Shown one piece after another: positions 18,081 through 25,990 of a DNA stretch of 64,000 nucleotides (positions are counted from its first letter, which is position 1; the number at the start of each line of letters is the position of its first letter). A program made the position numbers and the translations under genes. A model generated the notes under the pieces. That model was not told the DNA's origin, searched no databases, and saw only the letters and a program-made list of their open reading frames with translations. The DNA comes from Massilia pinisoli (GTDB lineage: Bacteria; Pseudomonadota; Gammaproteobacteria; Burkholderiales; Burkholderiaceae_D): NCBI RefSeq assembly GCF_024753285.1, contig NZ_JANUGW010000004.1, positions 186,001 to 250,000 of the forward strand. Direction: 5' to 3'.

Positions 18081-19406
18081 TCAGTATTGCCCGTGCAGGC
18101 GCAGGCCGAACACGTCAACCGGTCCACGCGCGCCGTTGTACGCGGGGTTGGCGACGTGCTGCCAATCCAGCGACAGCGCGGCGTGTTCGCCCAGCCCGAC
18201 CTTGTAGTACGCCTCGGCGATCCGCTCCGGATGGTAGTCCAGGCGGCCGTCGCCGATGAACGCACCCACGCCGCCGGCCGCGAGATAGTCGCGGTGCGCC
18301 TGCGTCAGGCCGTTGCGCACGGCCGCCACGCCCACGGTGTCGCCGGTGCGGCCCCACGTCGCGCCCCGCAAGGTGACGCCGGCGGACAGCGACCGTTCGA
18401 TCTCGGCGAACGCATACGTTTCCGACTGCCCGTCGTTGCGGCTCGCGCGCGCGAACACGGCGGCATTCTCGCCCAGCGCCTGCTCGAGGCTCGCGCCGAA
18501 GCCCGTCTTGCCGCGCTCGCGCCGCACGTCGGCCACCGACGGCGCGATGCCCGGTGCCGCGGCCGCCAGCGCGTCGCGGAAGCCGCCCATCTGCATGCGG
18601 TCGTGGAACGCGAGCAGCCGCACCGTGCCCGCCTGGCCCAGCCATGCGTGGCGATGTTCCAGTTCGACCTGGTCGCCATAGTGCCTGAAGATGCGCGTGT
18701 CGAGCGCGAGGCCGTTCGACTCGGCCGGCATGATGAAGCGGCCGGCGCGCACGGCCCAGTCGCCGTCGTAGTACTCGAGCGCCGCACCCCACGTGTAGCC
18801 GCGCGCGTCGGCGGCGAAGTCCCACGCGCCGTGCGCCAGCAGCGCCCAGTTGAGGAACTGGCTGCGCGCGTCGTGCGCCTGACTGTTGTTGTCGAAGATG
18901 TCGGACGCGGCCAGGTTGCCGGCCGTGAGCACGATGCGGCGGGCCGCCACGCTTCCCGCCAGCTGGTTCATGTCGGAGGCGACGGCCGTGCGGTCGCCGC
19001 CGAGCTCCCACGTCTGGCGCAGGAACAGGCGGGCGCGGTAGACCGTCGGCGTCAGGCCGCTCGTCTTCTGCTGCTCGCCGTTGGTCATGCCGCCCAGTCC
19101 GTGCAGGCCCGACATGGGCTTGCCCTGCACGACTTCAGGGTCGACATACAGTTCGGCGCCTTGCCACGGACGCATGCCGAAAGCGGCGGTGGCGCTGAAC
19201 GAATAGCCAGTCTCGCGCCACGGCGCGAGACTGGCGGGGCCGTTGTAGGCTGCGTCGAAGGCAGGCTTGGCCTGCCACACGTACGTCGCCTGGACGTGCG
19301 CGTTCCAGGCTTCCTGCTCGGGCAGGTCGCCGGCACGGGCGCACGTCGCGGCCAGGGCCGCGGGCAGCAGCCAGGCGGCGAGAACAACATCGGAACAACG
19401 AAACAT
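18081..19406 (-). CDS. OprB-like carbohydrate-type porin
   Basis: Protein of 441 residues with a signal peptide (about 1-26, ending near CARAG) and alternating amphipathic strands ending in an aromatic residue (QY), as expected of an outer-membrane beta barrel. It resembles carbohydrate-selective porins of the OprB group, though the solute cannot be deduced. It heads a four-gene minus-strand operon with the fused permease, ATPase and DUF4337-like protein, so it probably opens the outer membrane to the same solute. Its leader RNA contains several hairpins. Confidence 0.75.
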   Translation of the reverse strand: MFRCSDVVLAAWLLPAALAATCARAGDLPEQEAWNAHVQATYVWQAKPAFDAAYNGPASLAPWRETGYSFSATAAFGMRPWQGAELYVDPEVVQGKPMSGLHGLGGMTNGEQQKTSGLTPTVYRARLFLRQTWELGGDRTAVASDMNQLAGSVAARRIVLTAGNLAASDIFDNNSQAHDARSQFLNWALLAHGAWDFAADARGYTWGAALEYYDGDWAVRAGRFIMPAESNGLALDTRIFRHYGDQVELEHRHAWLGQAGTVRLLAFHDRMQMGGFRDALAAAAPGIAPSVADVRRERGKTGFGASLEQALGENAAVFARASRNDGQSETYAFAEIERSLSAGVTLRGATWGRTGDTVGVAAVRNGLTQAHRDYLAAGGVGAFIGDGRLDYHPERIAEAYYKVGLGEHAALSLDWQHVANPAYNGARGPVDVFGLRLHGQY

Positions 19407-19498
19407 CGGTATCTCCGTCGGTGAACGGCATACCTTTCATTCGCGCTTGGCCTTCGTGAAAAGGCGTGCAGCAGGATTCGTTTGTCGTGGAATGCGAT

Positions 19499-19605
19499 GT
19501 CCCGGCGAGCGGGACGCGGATACCATCATTCGCCCGAGGCGAGATGACGGCAGGAGGAAGAACCTGCGTTATCTTGCCGGGGCCGGACCGGCATTCAGCC
19601 GGCAA
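19499..19605 (-). promoter_or_regulatory. structured 5' leader of the porin/ABC operon
   Basis: Several stable stems follow one another: GTCCCG/CGGGAC (19499-19515), TCATTCGCC against GGCGAGATGA with one bulge (about 19527-19548), GCAGG/CCTGC (about 19551-19566) and CCGGC/GCCGG pairs up to about 19605. They lie 90-200 nt upstream of the porin ATG. I could not match them to a known riboswitch class. Confidence 0.35.
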
Positions 19606-19851
19606 CAACTGCCACTCGAACAAGTGCCCATGAAAGGGACTCCATGAAATGAAAACGGTCGGATTCTACGTGGCCGTCCTCTCTAGCGTCAAGGAAATAT
19701 CCGGGCGCATCGGCCGCTATCGTGGATGCGGAATGTTGCACCGCGATGACATCGGCAACAACGAAGGAAGGGGCTACGCGCGCGCGAAACGCACGGCGTC
19801 CGGGCGGTCGAAGGCCGGGGTGGATGATAGCGGCCGCATTGTCGTTACGTG

Positions 19852-19867
19852 ATTACATTTTTGTAAT
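19852..19867. promoter_or_regulatory. operator-like inverted repeat ATTAC-N6-GTAAT (distal copy)
   Basis: ATTAC, six bases, GTAAT; the actual sequence pairs six bases on each side (ATTACA/TGTAAT). It is 56 bp upstream of an equal repeat, ahead of an operon that encodes an OmpR-type response regulator, so it is a candidate binding site for that regulator. Confidence 0.5.
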
Positions 19868-19907
19868 GTGGGGCCGTCACGCGACAGTGTCGTCTAGCTG
19901 TAGTGAC

Positions 19908-19923
19908 ATTACCTGATTGTAAT
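19908..19923. promoter_or_regulatory. operator-like inverted repeat ATTAC-N6-GTAAT (proximal copy)
   Basis: Second copy of the same pattern. It ends where the -35 region would be, 22 nt before a good -10 box, the usual place for an activator of a promoter with a poor -35. Confidence 0.5.
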
Positions 19924-19945
19924 TTTTGCGAACTTGCCTGTCGCC

Positions 19946-19951
19946 TATACT
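19946..19951 (+). promoter_or_regulatory. -10 box of the oxoamine synthase operon
   Basis: TATACT with no good -35 hexamer at 16-18 bp; the inverted repeat at 19908-19923 overlaps the expected -35 area. This gives an untranslated leader of about 60 nt before the ATG at 20021. Confidence 0.4.
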
Positions 19952-20020
19952 GCACCGCAGCGCCATGTTCATGCCGACCCGGCGCCCCCACCCTCAAGCA
20001 CGCAAAGCCGCTCCCGAACC

Positions 20021-21220
20021 ATGCACGACCTCGCCGATATTGCAGACTGGCTGCAAAACCATGCCATTCACCACGAGACTCCGGTCCACGACACGCTGCC
20101 GGACCCCGTTTTCCGCGTGAACGGTCAGGCGGCCGTGTCGTTCAGCACGAATAACTACCTGGCGCTGGCGAACCACCCGCGCCTCGTGAGCGCGGCGAAG
20201 GAGGGCCTCGAACGCTACGGCGTCGGCAATTGCGAATCGCGCTTGCTGGGCGGCGACCTGCCCGTGTACCGCGAACTGGAGCGCCGCCTGGGTGAACTGA
20301 AGCACAAGACGGACGCCGTCCTGTTCGTCACGGGCTACATGACGAACATCGGCGTGCTGTCCACGCTCGTGAAGGTCGGCGTGCTGGCGCGCATCCACGG
20401 CTATCGCGCCAAGAAGCGCCGCAAGTACGCGTATTTCACGGACGAGTACAACCACATCAGCATCCGCGAAGGCATCCTGATGTCCGGCGCGGACAAGCAC
20501 ACGTACCGCCACGCCGACATGGACCACCTGGAATCGCTGCTGAAGGCCGCGGACGGCGTCAGCCCGATCATCGTCAGCGACGGCGTGTTCAGCATGGAAG
20601 GCACGATCGCGCCGCTGCCCGAGCTGACGGCGCTGGCCGAGAAATACGGTGCCATCCTGTACGTCGACGACGCCCACGCCACCGGCATCCTCGGCGCGAA
20701 CGGCGGCGGCACGTCGGAGCACTACGGCTGCTACAGCCCCACCATCATGCAGATGGGGACGTTGTCGAAGGCGCTGGGTGCCATCGGCGGCTTCGTTGCG
20801 CTGGAGCGCGAGATGGCCGACGTGCTGCGCCTGACGAGTTCCGCATACGGCTTCACCTGCCCGCCGCCGCCGGACCAGGCCAGTGCGCTGCTGGCCGCGC
20901 TCGACCTGCTGCAGGAAGAGCCGCAGCGCCGCGCGCGCCTGTGGGACAACCAGCGCTACTTCGTCGAGCGCATGCGCCCGCTGGGCTACACGCTGACGTC
21001 GACCGAGACGCCGATCGTACCCGTGCTGATCGGCGACGCCGAGCGTTGCCAGCGCTTCCAGCGCGCGCTGCGCGCGGAGGGCGTCCACGTCGACTCGATC
21101 CAGTTCCCGGCCGTGCCCGTGGGCCAGGCCCGGCTGCGCTTCATGCTCAACGCGGCGCACACGCGCGAGCAGATCGACCACGTCGTGGCCGTGATGGCGC
21201 ACCTGTCTTCCATGCTATAG
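20021..21220 (+). CDS. alpha-oxoamine synthase family PLP enzyme (BioF/KBL-like)
   Basis: Protein of 399 residues. Members join an acyl-CoA to an amino acid with loss of CO2 (as in 8-amino-7-oxononanoate synthase, Kbl or serine palmitoyltransferase). The PLP lysine is K250 in TLSKALG, with the DDAHA motif at 216-220 and the ring-stacking histidine H145 in NHISI. An insertion rich in basic residues (about 125-137, RAKKRRKY) precedes that histidine. No other biotin gene is near, and the next two genes are a response regulator and kinase, so a signal- or lipid-forming role is at least as likely as biotin synthesis. The response regulator gene starts 18 nt downstream. Confidence 0.8.
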   Translation: MHDLADIADWLQNHAIHHETPVHDTLPDPVFRVNGQAAVSFSTNNYLALANHPRLVSAAKEGLERYGVGNCESRLLGGDLPVYRELERRLGELKHKTDAVLFVTGYMTNIGVLSTLVKVGVLARIHGYRAKKRRKYAYFTDEYNHISIREGILMSGADKHTYRHADMDHLESLLKAADGVSPIIVSDGVFSMEGTIAPLPELTALAEKYGAILYVDDAHATGILGANGGGTSEHYGCYSPTIMQMGTLSKALGAIGGFVALEREMADVLRLTSSAYGFTCPPPPDQASALLAALDLLQEEPQRRARLWDNQRYFVERMRPLGYTLTSTETPIVPVLIGDAERCQRFQRALRAEGVHVDSIQFPAVPVGQARLRFMLNAAHTREQIDHVVAVMAHLSSML

Positions 21221-21238
21221 TCCACCCGGAGCCGAACC

Positions 21239-21943
21239 ATGCCGAACTGCCTCGTGATCGAAGACGATACCGAAACCCGCGACTACCTGTGCAGCGGGTT
21301 GCGCGCGGCCGGCTACGCGGTGCAGACGGAAGCGAACGGCGAGGCGGGCAACCGCCGCCTGCAGGAGACGCGCTGGGACGTCGTCGTGCTCGACCGCATG
21401 CTGCCGGGCCAGGTCGACGGCATCGGCATCCTCGAGCAGATGCGCGCCAGAGGCGACGGCACGCCCGTGCTGATCCTGTCCGCGCTGAACAGCGTCGACG
21501 AGCGCGTGCGCGGCCTGCGCGCGGGCAGCGACGACTACCTCACCAAGCCGTTCGTCATGTCCGAATTGCTGGCGCGCGTGGAAAACCTCAGCCGGCGCAA
21601 CGCGTGGTCGCGCGACGCCACCGTGCTTCAGGTGGCCGACCTGCAGCTCGACGTGCGCACGATGCGCGTGACGCGCCAGGGCACCACCATCACCCTGCAG
21701 CCGCGCGAATTCCGCCTGCTCGAATACCTGATGCGCCACGAAGGCCAGATCGTCACCCGCACGATGCTGCTGGAAGGCGTGTGGGAATACCACTTCGATC
21801 CGCAGACGAACGTCATCGACGTCCAGATCAGCCGCCTGCGCAGCAAGATCGACAAGGATTTCAGCCCGGCGCTGATCCACACGGTGCGCGGTGCCGGCTA
21901 CGTGCTGAGCGCCGCCCCGACGTATGGGCCGTCCGCGCGCTGA
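21239..21943 (+). CDS. OmpR-family response regulator
   Basis: Protein of 234 residues: receiver domain (1-115) with acidic pair E8-D9-D10, phospho-acceptor D52 in VVLDRMLPG and K103 in YLTKPF, then a winged-helix DNA-binding domain with the TREFRLL-like LQPREFRLLEYLMRH and the C-terminal HTVRGAGYVL wing. It overlaps the downstream kinase gene by 20 nt, so the two are translationally coupled. It lies 18 nt after the oxoamine synthase; two inverted repeats in the operon promoter are its likely targets. Confidence 0.92.
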   Translation: MPNCLVIEDDTETRDYLCSGLRAAGYAVQTEANGEAGNRRLQETRWDVVVLDRMLPGQVDGIGILEQMRARGDGTPVLILSALNSVDERVRGLRAGSDDYLTKPFVMSELLARVENLSRRNAWSRDATVLQVADLQLDVRTMRVTRQGTTITLQPREFRLLEYLMRHEGQIVTRTMLLEGVWEYHFDPQTNVIDVQISRLRSKIDKDFSPALIHTVRGAGYVLSAAPTYGPSAR

Positions 21944-23312
21944 GCCGGGCACCGGCCCGGGTCCGGGCCTGCGCGGCTCGATCGCGCTCCGGCTCGCGGT
22001 CGGCTACGGCCTGCTGCTGGCCGCGTCGATGGCCGCGCTGTCCGCCATCGTCTATTTCGGCACCGTCGGCGTGTTCGAGCGCTCGATCGACAACAAGATC
22101 AAGAGCGTGGAGGACCGCCTGGCCGAGGCCTGGGCGCACGAAGGCCGCCCCGGCCTCGTGCGCGAGATCGACGCCCAGTTGCACGACCTGATCGACACCG
22201 ACACGGAAGTGCTGGGCCTCGTCGACGCCAAGCGGCATGTCCTGGCGGGCAATGTGGGGCGCTGGAACGGCGACCTGCCGTCGTCCGGCGAGCTGACGTT
22301 CGGCCAGATGCAGCGCAACGGCACGCAAGTGTCCGTGCGCCTGATCGCGACGCAGCTGGACGACGGCACCCGGCTCATCGTCGGACGCGACCTGATCGAA
22401 CTCGATGCGATCCGCAGCGTCGTCGAACGCGCGCTGCTGCTCAGTGGCGCCGTGTCGATCCTGCTCGCGTTCTTCGGCGCGCAGATCTTCCGCTCGCGCC
22501 TGGAAGCGCGCATCGGCCGTATCCGCCGCACGACGGCGCGCATCGCCGCGGGCGAGCTGTCCAGCCGCATCGTCGTGATGGGCAGCGACGAATTCGCGCG
22601 CCTCGGCGACGACATCAACCGCATGCTCGACCGCATCGAAGCGCTGATGGAAGGCGTGCGCCACGTGTCGAACTCCATCGCGCACGACCTGCGCACGCCG
22701 CTGTCGCGCGTGCGCTCGCGCCTGGACCGCGCGCTGCAGGCGTCGGCCGACCCGCACGCGCTCGTGGCGGACGCGCGCCTCGCCATCGAGGACATCGACA
22801 GCGTCATCTCGCTGTTCGACAAGCTGCTGCAGATCGCCGCGCTGGAATCGGGCGTGCGTGCGGGCACGTTCGAAAAGCTCGACCTGGCCGCCATCGCGCA
22901 CGACATGACGGAACTGTACGAAGCGGCCGCGGAAGAGCAGGGCGTCGCGCTGCGCTTCGGCGGCCGGCCGACGACGATCCGCGGCGACCGCGACCTGCTG
23001 GCCAGCGCCCTCGCGAGCCTGATCGACAACGCCATCAAGTACGGCCGCAGCGGCGGCAAGGTCGACGTCGCGGTCGACACGATCGATGGCGCACCCGTGC
23101 TGACGGTGCGCGACTACGGCCCGGGCGTGTCGGCGGCGGAGATGGAGAAGATCACGCGGCGCTTCTACCGCGTGGACCAGAGCCGCCACCTGCCGGGCAA
23201 TGGCCTGGGCCTGTCGATCGTCACCGCCATCACCCAGCTGCACGAAGGCACGCTCGCGCTGCGCCACGCGGAGCCCGGGTTCGAGGCGCGCATGGTGTTT
23301 CCGCAGGCTTAG
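21924..23312 (+). CDS. sensor histidine kinase
   Basis: Protein of 462 residues with the usual layout: first membrane span at about 23-45, a periplasmic sensor region (about 46-165), second span (about 168-188), HAMP (about 190-245), HisKA with H254 in SIAHDLRTPLSR, and HATPase_c with DNAIKYG, DYGPGV and a GNGLGLSIV ATP lid. The short two-span sensor differs from the multi-span CqsS/LqsS kinases that pair with CqsA-type oxoamine synthases. The start overlaps the regulator gene by 20 nt. Confidence 0.92.
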   Translation: MGRPRAEPGTGPGPGLRGSIALRLAVGYGLLLAASMAALSAIVYFGTVGVFERSIDNKIKSVEDRLAEAWAHEGRPGLVREIDAQLHDLIDTDTEVLGLVDAKRHVLAGNVGRWNGDLPSSGELTFGQMQRNGTQVSVRLIATQLDDGTRLIVGRDLIELDAIRSVVERALLLSGAVSILLAFFGAQIFRSRLEARIGRIRRTTARIAAGELSSRIVVMGSDEFARLGDDINRMLDRIEALMEGVRHVSNSIAHDLRTPLSRVRSRLDRALQASADPHALVADARLAIEDIDSVISLFDKLLQIAALESGVRAGTFEKLDLAAIAHDMTELYEAAAEEQGVALRFGGRPTTIRGDRDLLASALASLIDNAIKYGRSGGKVDVAVDTIDGAPVLTVRDYGPGVSAAEMEKITRRFYRVDQSRHLPGNGLGLSIVTAITQLHEGTLALRHAEPGFEARMVFPQA

Positions 23313-23329
23313 CGCGCGCGGACGGCCGA

Positions 23330-24514
23330 ATGTCGGACCGACGATTCTCCACGCTGCGCCGCATCCCGGGCCCGATCTGGATCCTCGGCTTCGTCAGCAT
23401 GCTGATGGATATCTCGTCCGAAATCGTCCACAGCCTGCTGCCGATGTTCCTCGTCGCCGGCCTCGGCGCCAGCATGACGACGGTCGGCCTGATCGAAGGC
23501 ATCGCCGAAGCGACGGCGCTCATCGTCAAGATTTTCTCCGGCAGCCTCAGTGACTACCTCGGCAACCGCAAATGGCTCGCGGTTGCCGGCTATGCGCTCG
23601 GCGCCGCCAGCAAGCCGTTCTTCGCCATCGCCGCGTCGGCGGAGGTCGTGCTGGCGGCCCGTTTCGCCGACCGCATCGGCAAGGGCCTGCGCGGCGCGCC
23701 CCGCGATGCGCTCGTGGCGGACATCACACCGCCACAGTATCGCGGCGCCGCGTTCGGCCTGCGCCAGGCGCTGGACACGGTCGGCGCCTTCACCGGCCCG
23801 CTGCTCGCCGCGGGCCTGATGGTGCTGTGGGTGAACGATTACCGACGCATCTTCTGGATCGCGCTCGTGCCGGGCGTGCTGGCCGTCCTGCTGCTGGCGC
23901 TGGGCGTGCGCGAGCCGGCAAAGACGGTGCAGTCGAAACGTGTCAATCCGCTCAGCCGAACGAGCCTGCGCCGGCTGTCGGGCGCGTACTGGTGGGTCGT
24001 CGCGACCGGCGCCGTGTTCATGCTGGCGCGGTTCAGCGAAGCGTTCCTCGTCCTGCGCGCCATGCAGGGCGGCATGCGGCCGGCACTCGTGCCGCTCGTG
24101 ATGGTCGCCATGAACGCCGTCTACATGCTGTCCGCCTACCCGTTCGGCAAACTGGCCGACAGCGTGGACCATCGGCGGCTGCTCGTCGCAGGGCTCGCCT
24201 TCCTCGTGCTGGCCGACGTCGTTCTCGCCCACAGCGGCCGGTGGCCGGCCGTCCTGCTCGGCGTGGGCTTGTGGGGATTGCACATGGGGATGACGCAAGG
24301 CCTGCTGGCCGTGATGGTGGCGCAGGCCGCGCCGCCCGACCTGAAGGGGACGGCGTTCGGCATGTTCAACCTCGTCTCCGGCATCGCGCTGCTGGCGGCG
24401 AGCGTCGTCGCCGGCGCGCTGTGGCAGCGCGTGGGCGCCGCCGCGACGTTTTACGCCGGCGCGGTGTTCAGCGTGCTCGCCGCCGTCCTGATCATGGTCC
24501 GCAGCCGCGCTTAG
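23330..24514 (+). CDS. MFS transporter
   Basis: Protein of 394 residues with about twelve membrane spans. The loop between spans 2 and 3 (SGSLSDYLGNRK) and the ADRIGKGLRGAPRDALVAD segment are typical of a major-facilitator subgroup often annotated as drug or metabolite exporters. It starts 17 nt after the histidine kinase and is probably in the same operon, so it might export the oxoamine synthase product; this is inference. Its stop overlaps the convergent CPBP gene by 4 nt. Confidence 0.85.
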   Translation: MSDRRFSTLRRIPGPIWILGFVSMLMDISSEIVHSLLPMFLVAGLGASMTTVGLIEGIAEATALIVKIFSGSLSDYLGNRKWLAVAGYALGAASKPFFAIAASAEVVLAARFADRIGKGLRGAPRDALVADITPPQYRGAAFGLRQALDTVGAFTGPLLAAGLMVLWVNDYRRIFWIALVPGVLAVLLLALGVREPAKTVQSKRVNPLSRTSLRRLSGAYWWVVATGAVFMLARFSEAFLVLRAMQGGMRPALVPLVMVAMNAVYMLSAYPFGKLADSVDHRRLLVAGLAFLVLADVVLAHSGRWPAVLLGVGLWGLHMGMTQGLLAVMVAQAAPPDLKGTAFGMFNLVSGIALLAASVVAGALWQRVGAAATFYAGAVFSVLAAVLIMVRSRA

Positions 24515-25263
24515 CCGGCGGCGCCGATCGCCACCGGACGCCGCGCGGCCCCCACCATCACCCATGCAGCCAACGCCAGCTCGACGACCTTCGTGGCCCG
24601 CTGCACCAGCAGATTGACGTCCGGTCCCGCGACGAACTCCACGTTCGAAAAGATGCTGGCGAGGTTCAGCACCATGTGCAGCAGCACCAGCAACCACAGG
24701 CTGCCCGTGCGGTAGCGCGCGGCCGTGAACATCATGCCGGCGCAGGCGCTCATCAAGGCCCACACGACGGCACCCGGCCAGTCGCCGTCCATCGGGCCGT
24801 GCATCAGGTGCATGGAGCCGAACAGCAGCCCGTTGACCACGATCGCCTGCCACACGGGAAGGCGGAGCAGCAGGGCGAAGATCACGCCGCGGAACAGCAG
24901 TTCCTCGCCGAACGCGTTCACGAACTGCATCAGCACTTCCCCGCCGACGTCGGGCCGCGCATCGAGGCGCACGCCCAGCGCGGCGAACATCAGCACGGGC
25001 ACGAGGCAGGCGTAGAAGAATGGCGGCGGGCGCAGGCGGTCGGCGCCCAGGCCGACGGCGCGCCACAGGCCGAGGGCCTGCGTCAGCAGCAGCGGCAGGA
25101 CGACGGTCGACGCGAACGCGGCCAGTTTCACCTTGCCCCACGCAGCCGGCGGCGCGTATGCCTTGCCGGCTTCGAGGATCAGGAGCGTGACGCCGAACTG
25201 CAGGGCGGCACAGAGGATGGCGGCGACGAGCGGATGGCGGTCGGCGGCTTGGCGAAATGGCAT
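24511..25263 (-). CDS. CPBP family intramembrane glutamic endopeptidase
   Basis: Protein of 250 residues, several membrane spans, with the Abi/CPBP motifs: EELLFRG (E120, E121, R125), FGSMH (H152) and a late LLHMVLN. All active-site residues are present. Family members cleave prenylated or other membrane proteins; the target here is unknown. The ATG at 25263 was chosen because upstream in-frame sequence reads back into antisense of rdgB. It is convergent with the MFS gene. Confidence 0.8.
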   Translation of the reverse strand: MPFRQAADRHPLVAAILCAALQFGVTLLILEAGKAYAPPAAWGKVKLAAFASTVVLPLLLTQALGLWRAVGLGADRLRPPPFFYACLVPVLMFAALGVRLDARPDVGGEVLMQFVNAFGEELLFRGVIFALLLRLPVWQAIVVNGLLFGSMHLMHGPMDGDWPGAVVWALMSACAGMMFTAARYRTGSLWLLVLLHMVLNLASIFSNVEFVAGPDVNLLVQRATKVVELALAAWVMVGAARRPVAIGAAG

Positions 25264-25360
25264 GGTGGTCTCCCGGTGTTGTTGTGGACGCGATGATAGG
25301 AACGTGCGCGGTCCAGTGCCAGCGCCGCGCGACCGGCTGCGCTTATCGCGGGATGAGCGG

Positions 25361-25366
25361 TAAAAT
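25361..25366 (+). promoter_or_regulatory. -10 box upstream of rdgB
   Basis: TAAAAT 30 nt before the rdgB ATG; the -35 region is weak. It lies in the gap with the divergent CPBP gene. Confidence 0.35.
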
Positions 25367-25396
25367 ACGCAGTTCTTCGTCCAGACCGAGACCGCA

Positions 25397-25990
25397 ATGA
25401 CCCAACGCCTCATCCTTGCTTCCAACAACGCGGGCAAGCTCAAGGAATTCGCAGAACTGCTCGGCCCGATCGGCTTCGAACTCCATCCGCAGGGCGAATT
25501 CAACGTCCCCGAAGCGGAAGAACCGTTCGGCACCTTCGTCGAGAACGCGCTGCAGAAGGCCCGCCACGCCGCCCGGCTGACCGGCCTGCCGGCCCTCGCC
25601 GACGATTCCGGCGTGTGCGTGAACGCCCTCGGGGGCGCGCCCGGCGTGTACTCGGCGCGCTTTGCCGGCGAACCGAAGTCGGACGTGCGCAACAACGCCA
25701 AGCTCGTCGCCGACCTCGCGAGCCACGCCGACAAATCCGCGTATTACTACTGCGTGCTCGTGTACGTGCGCCACGCCGACGACCCGCAGCCCGTGATCGC
25801 GGACGGCGTCTGGCGCGGCCGGATCATCGACACGCCGCGCGGCGCCAACGGCTTCGGCTACGATCCGTACTTCCTCGTGCCGGACTTCGGCAAGACGGCC
25901 GCCGAGCTGGCGCCGGAAGAAAAGAACGCCGTCTCGCACCGCGGCCAGGCGCTGCGCGCGCTCGTCGACAAGCTCGGGAAGCTCGCATGA
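25397..25990 (+). CDS. rdgB: non-canonical purine NTP pyrophosphatase (RdgB/HAM1)
   Basis: Protein of 197 residues that hydrolyses ITP, dITP and XTP to keep them out of nucleic acids. It carries the family's SNN start motif (about 9-11), the LADDSG catalytic segment, FGYDPYF and a terminal SHRG. The stop overlaps the hemW start (ATGA), so the two genes are coupled. Confidence 0.95.
   Translation: MTQRLILASNNAGKLKEFAELLGPIGFELHPQGEFNVPEAEEPFGTFVENALQKARHAARLTGLPALADDSGVCVNALGGAPGVYSARFAGEPKSDVRNNAKLVADLASHADKSAYYYCVLVYVRHADDPQPVIADGVWRGRIIDTPRGANGFGYDPYFLVPDFGKTAAELAPEEKNAVSHRGQALRALVDKLGKLA

Larger units (their letters stand above)
19407..20020. other. 614-bp divergent intergenic region
   Basis: No convincing gene. 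The left part (about 19430-19610) is a hairpin-rich leader of the porin operon on the minus strand. The right part holds two ATTAC-N6-GTAAT inverted repeats and a TATACT box that probably serve the oxoamine synthase operon. Short reading frames here lack codon bias and good starts. Confidence 0.6.

Noticed and set aside
19430..19610. Known riboswitch (guanidine-I, yybP-ykoY, fluoride, cobalamin)
   Set aside because: The conserved core sequences of these classes are not found; only unassigned hairpins remain.
19649..19852. Small plus-strand frame upstream of the oxoamine synthase
   Set aside because: No ribosome-binding site and no codon bias; the area looks like leader and promoter DNA.
20021..23312. 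Canonical CqsA/LqsA-type quorum-sensing system
   Set aside because: The kinase has two membrane spans and a periplasmic sensor instead of the multi-span CqsS/LqsS type, and the regulator is OmpR-like with DNA-binding domain. A related role remains possible and is given as a finding.
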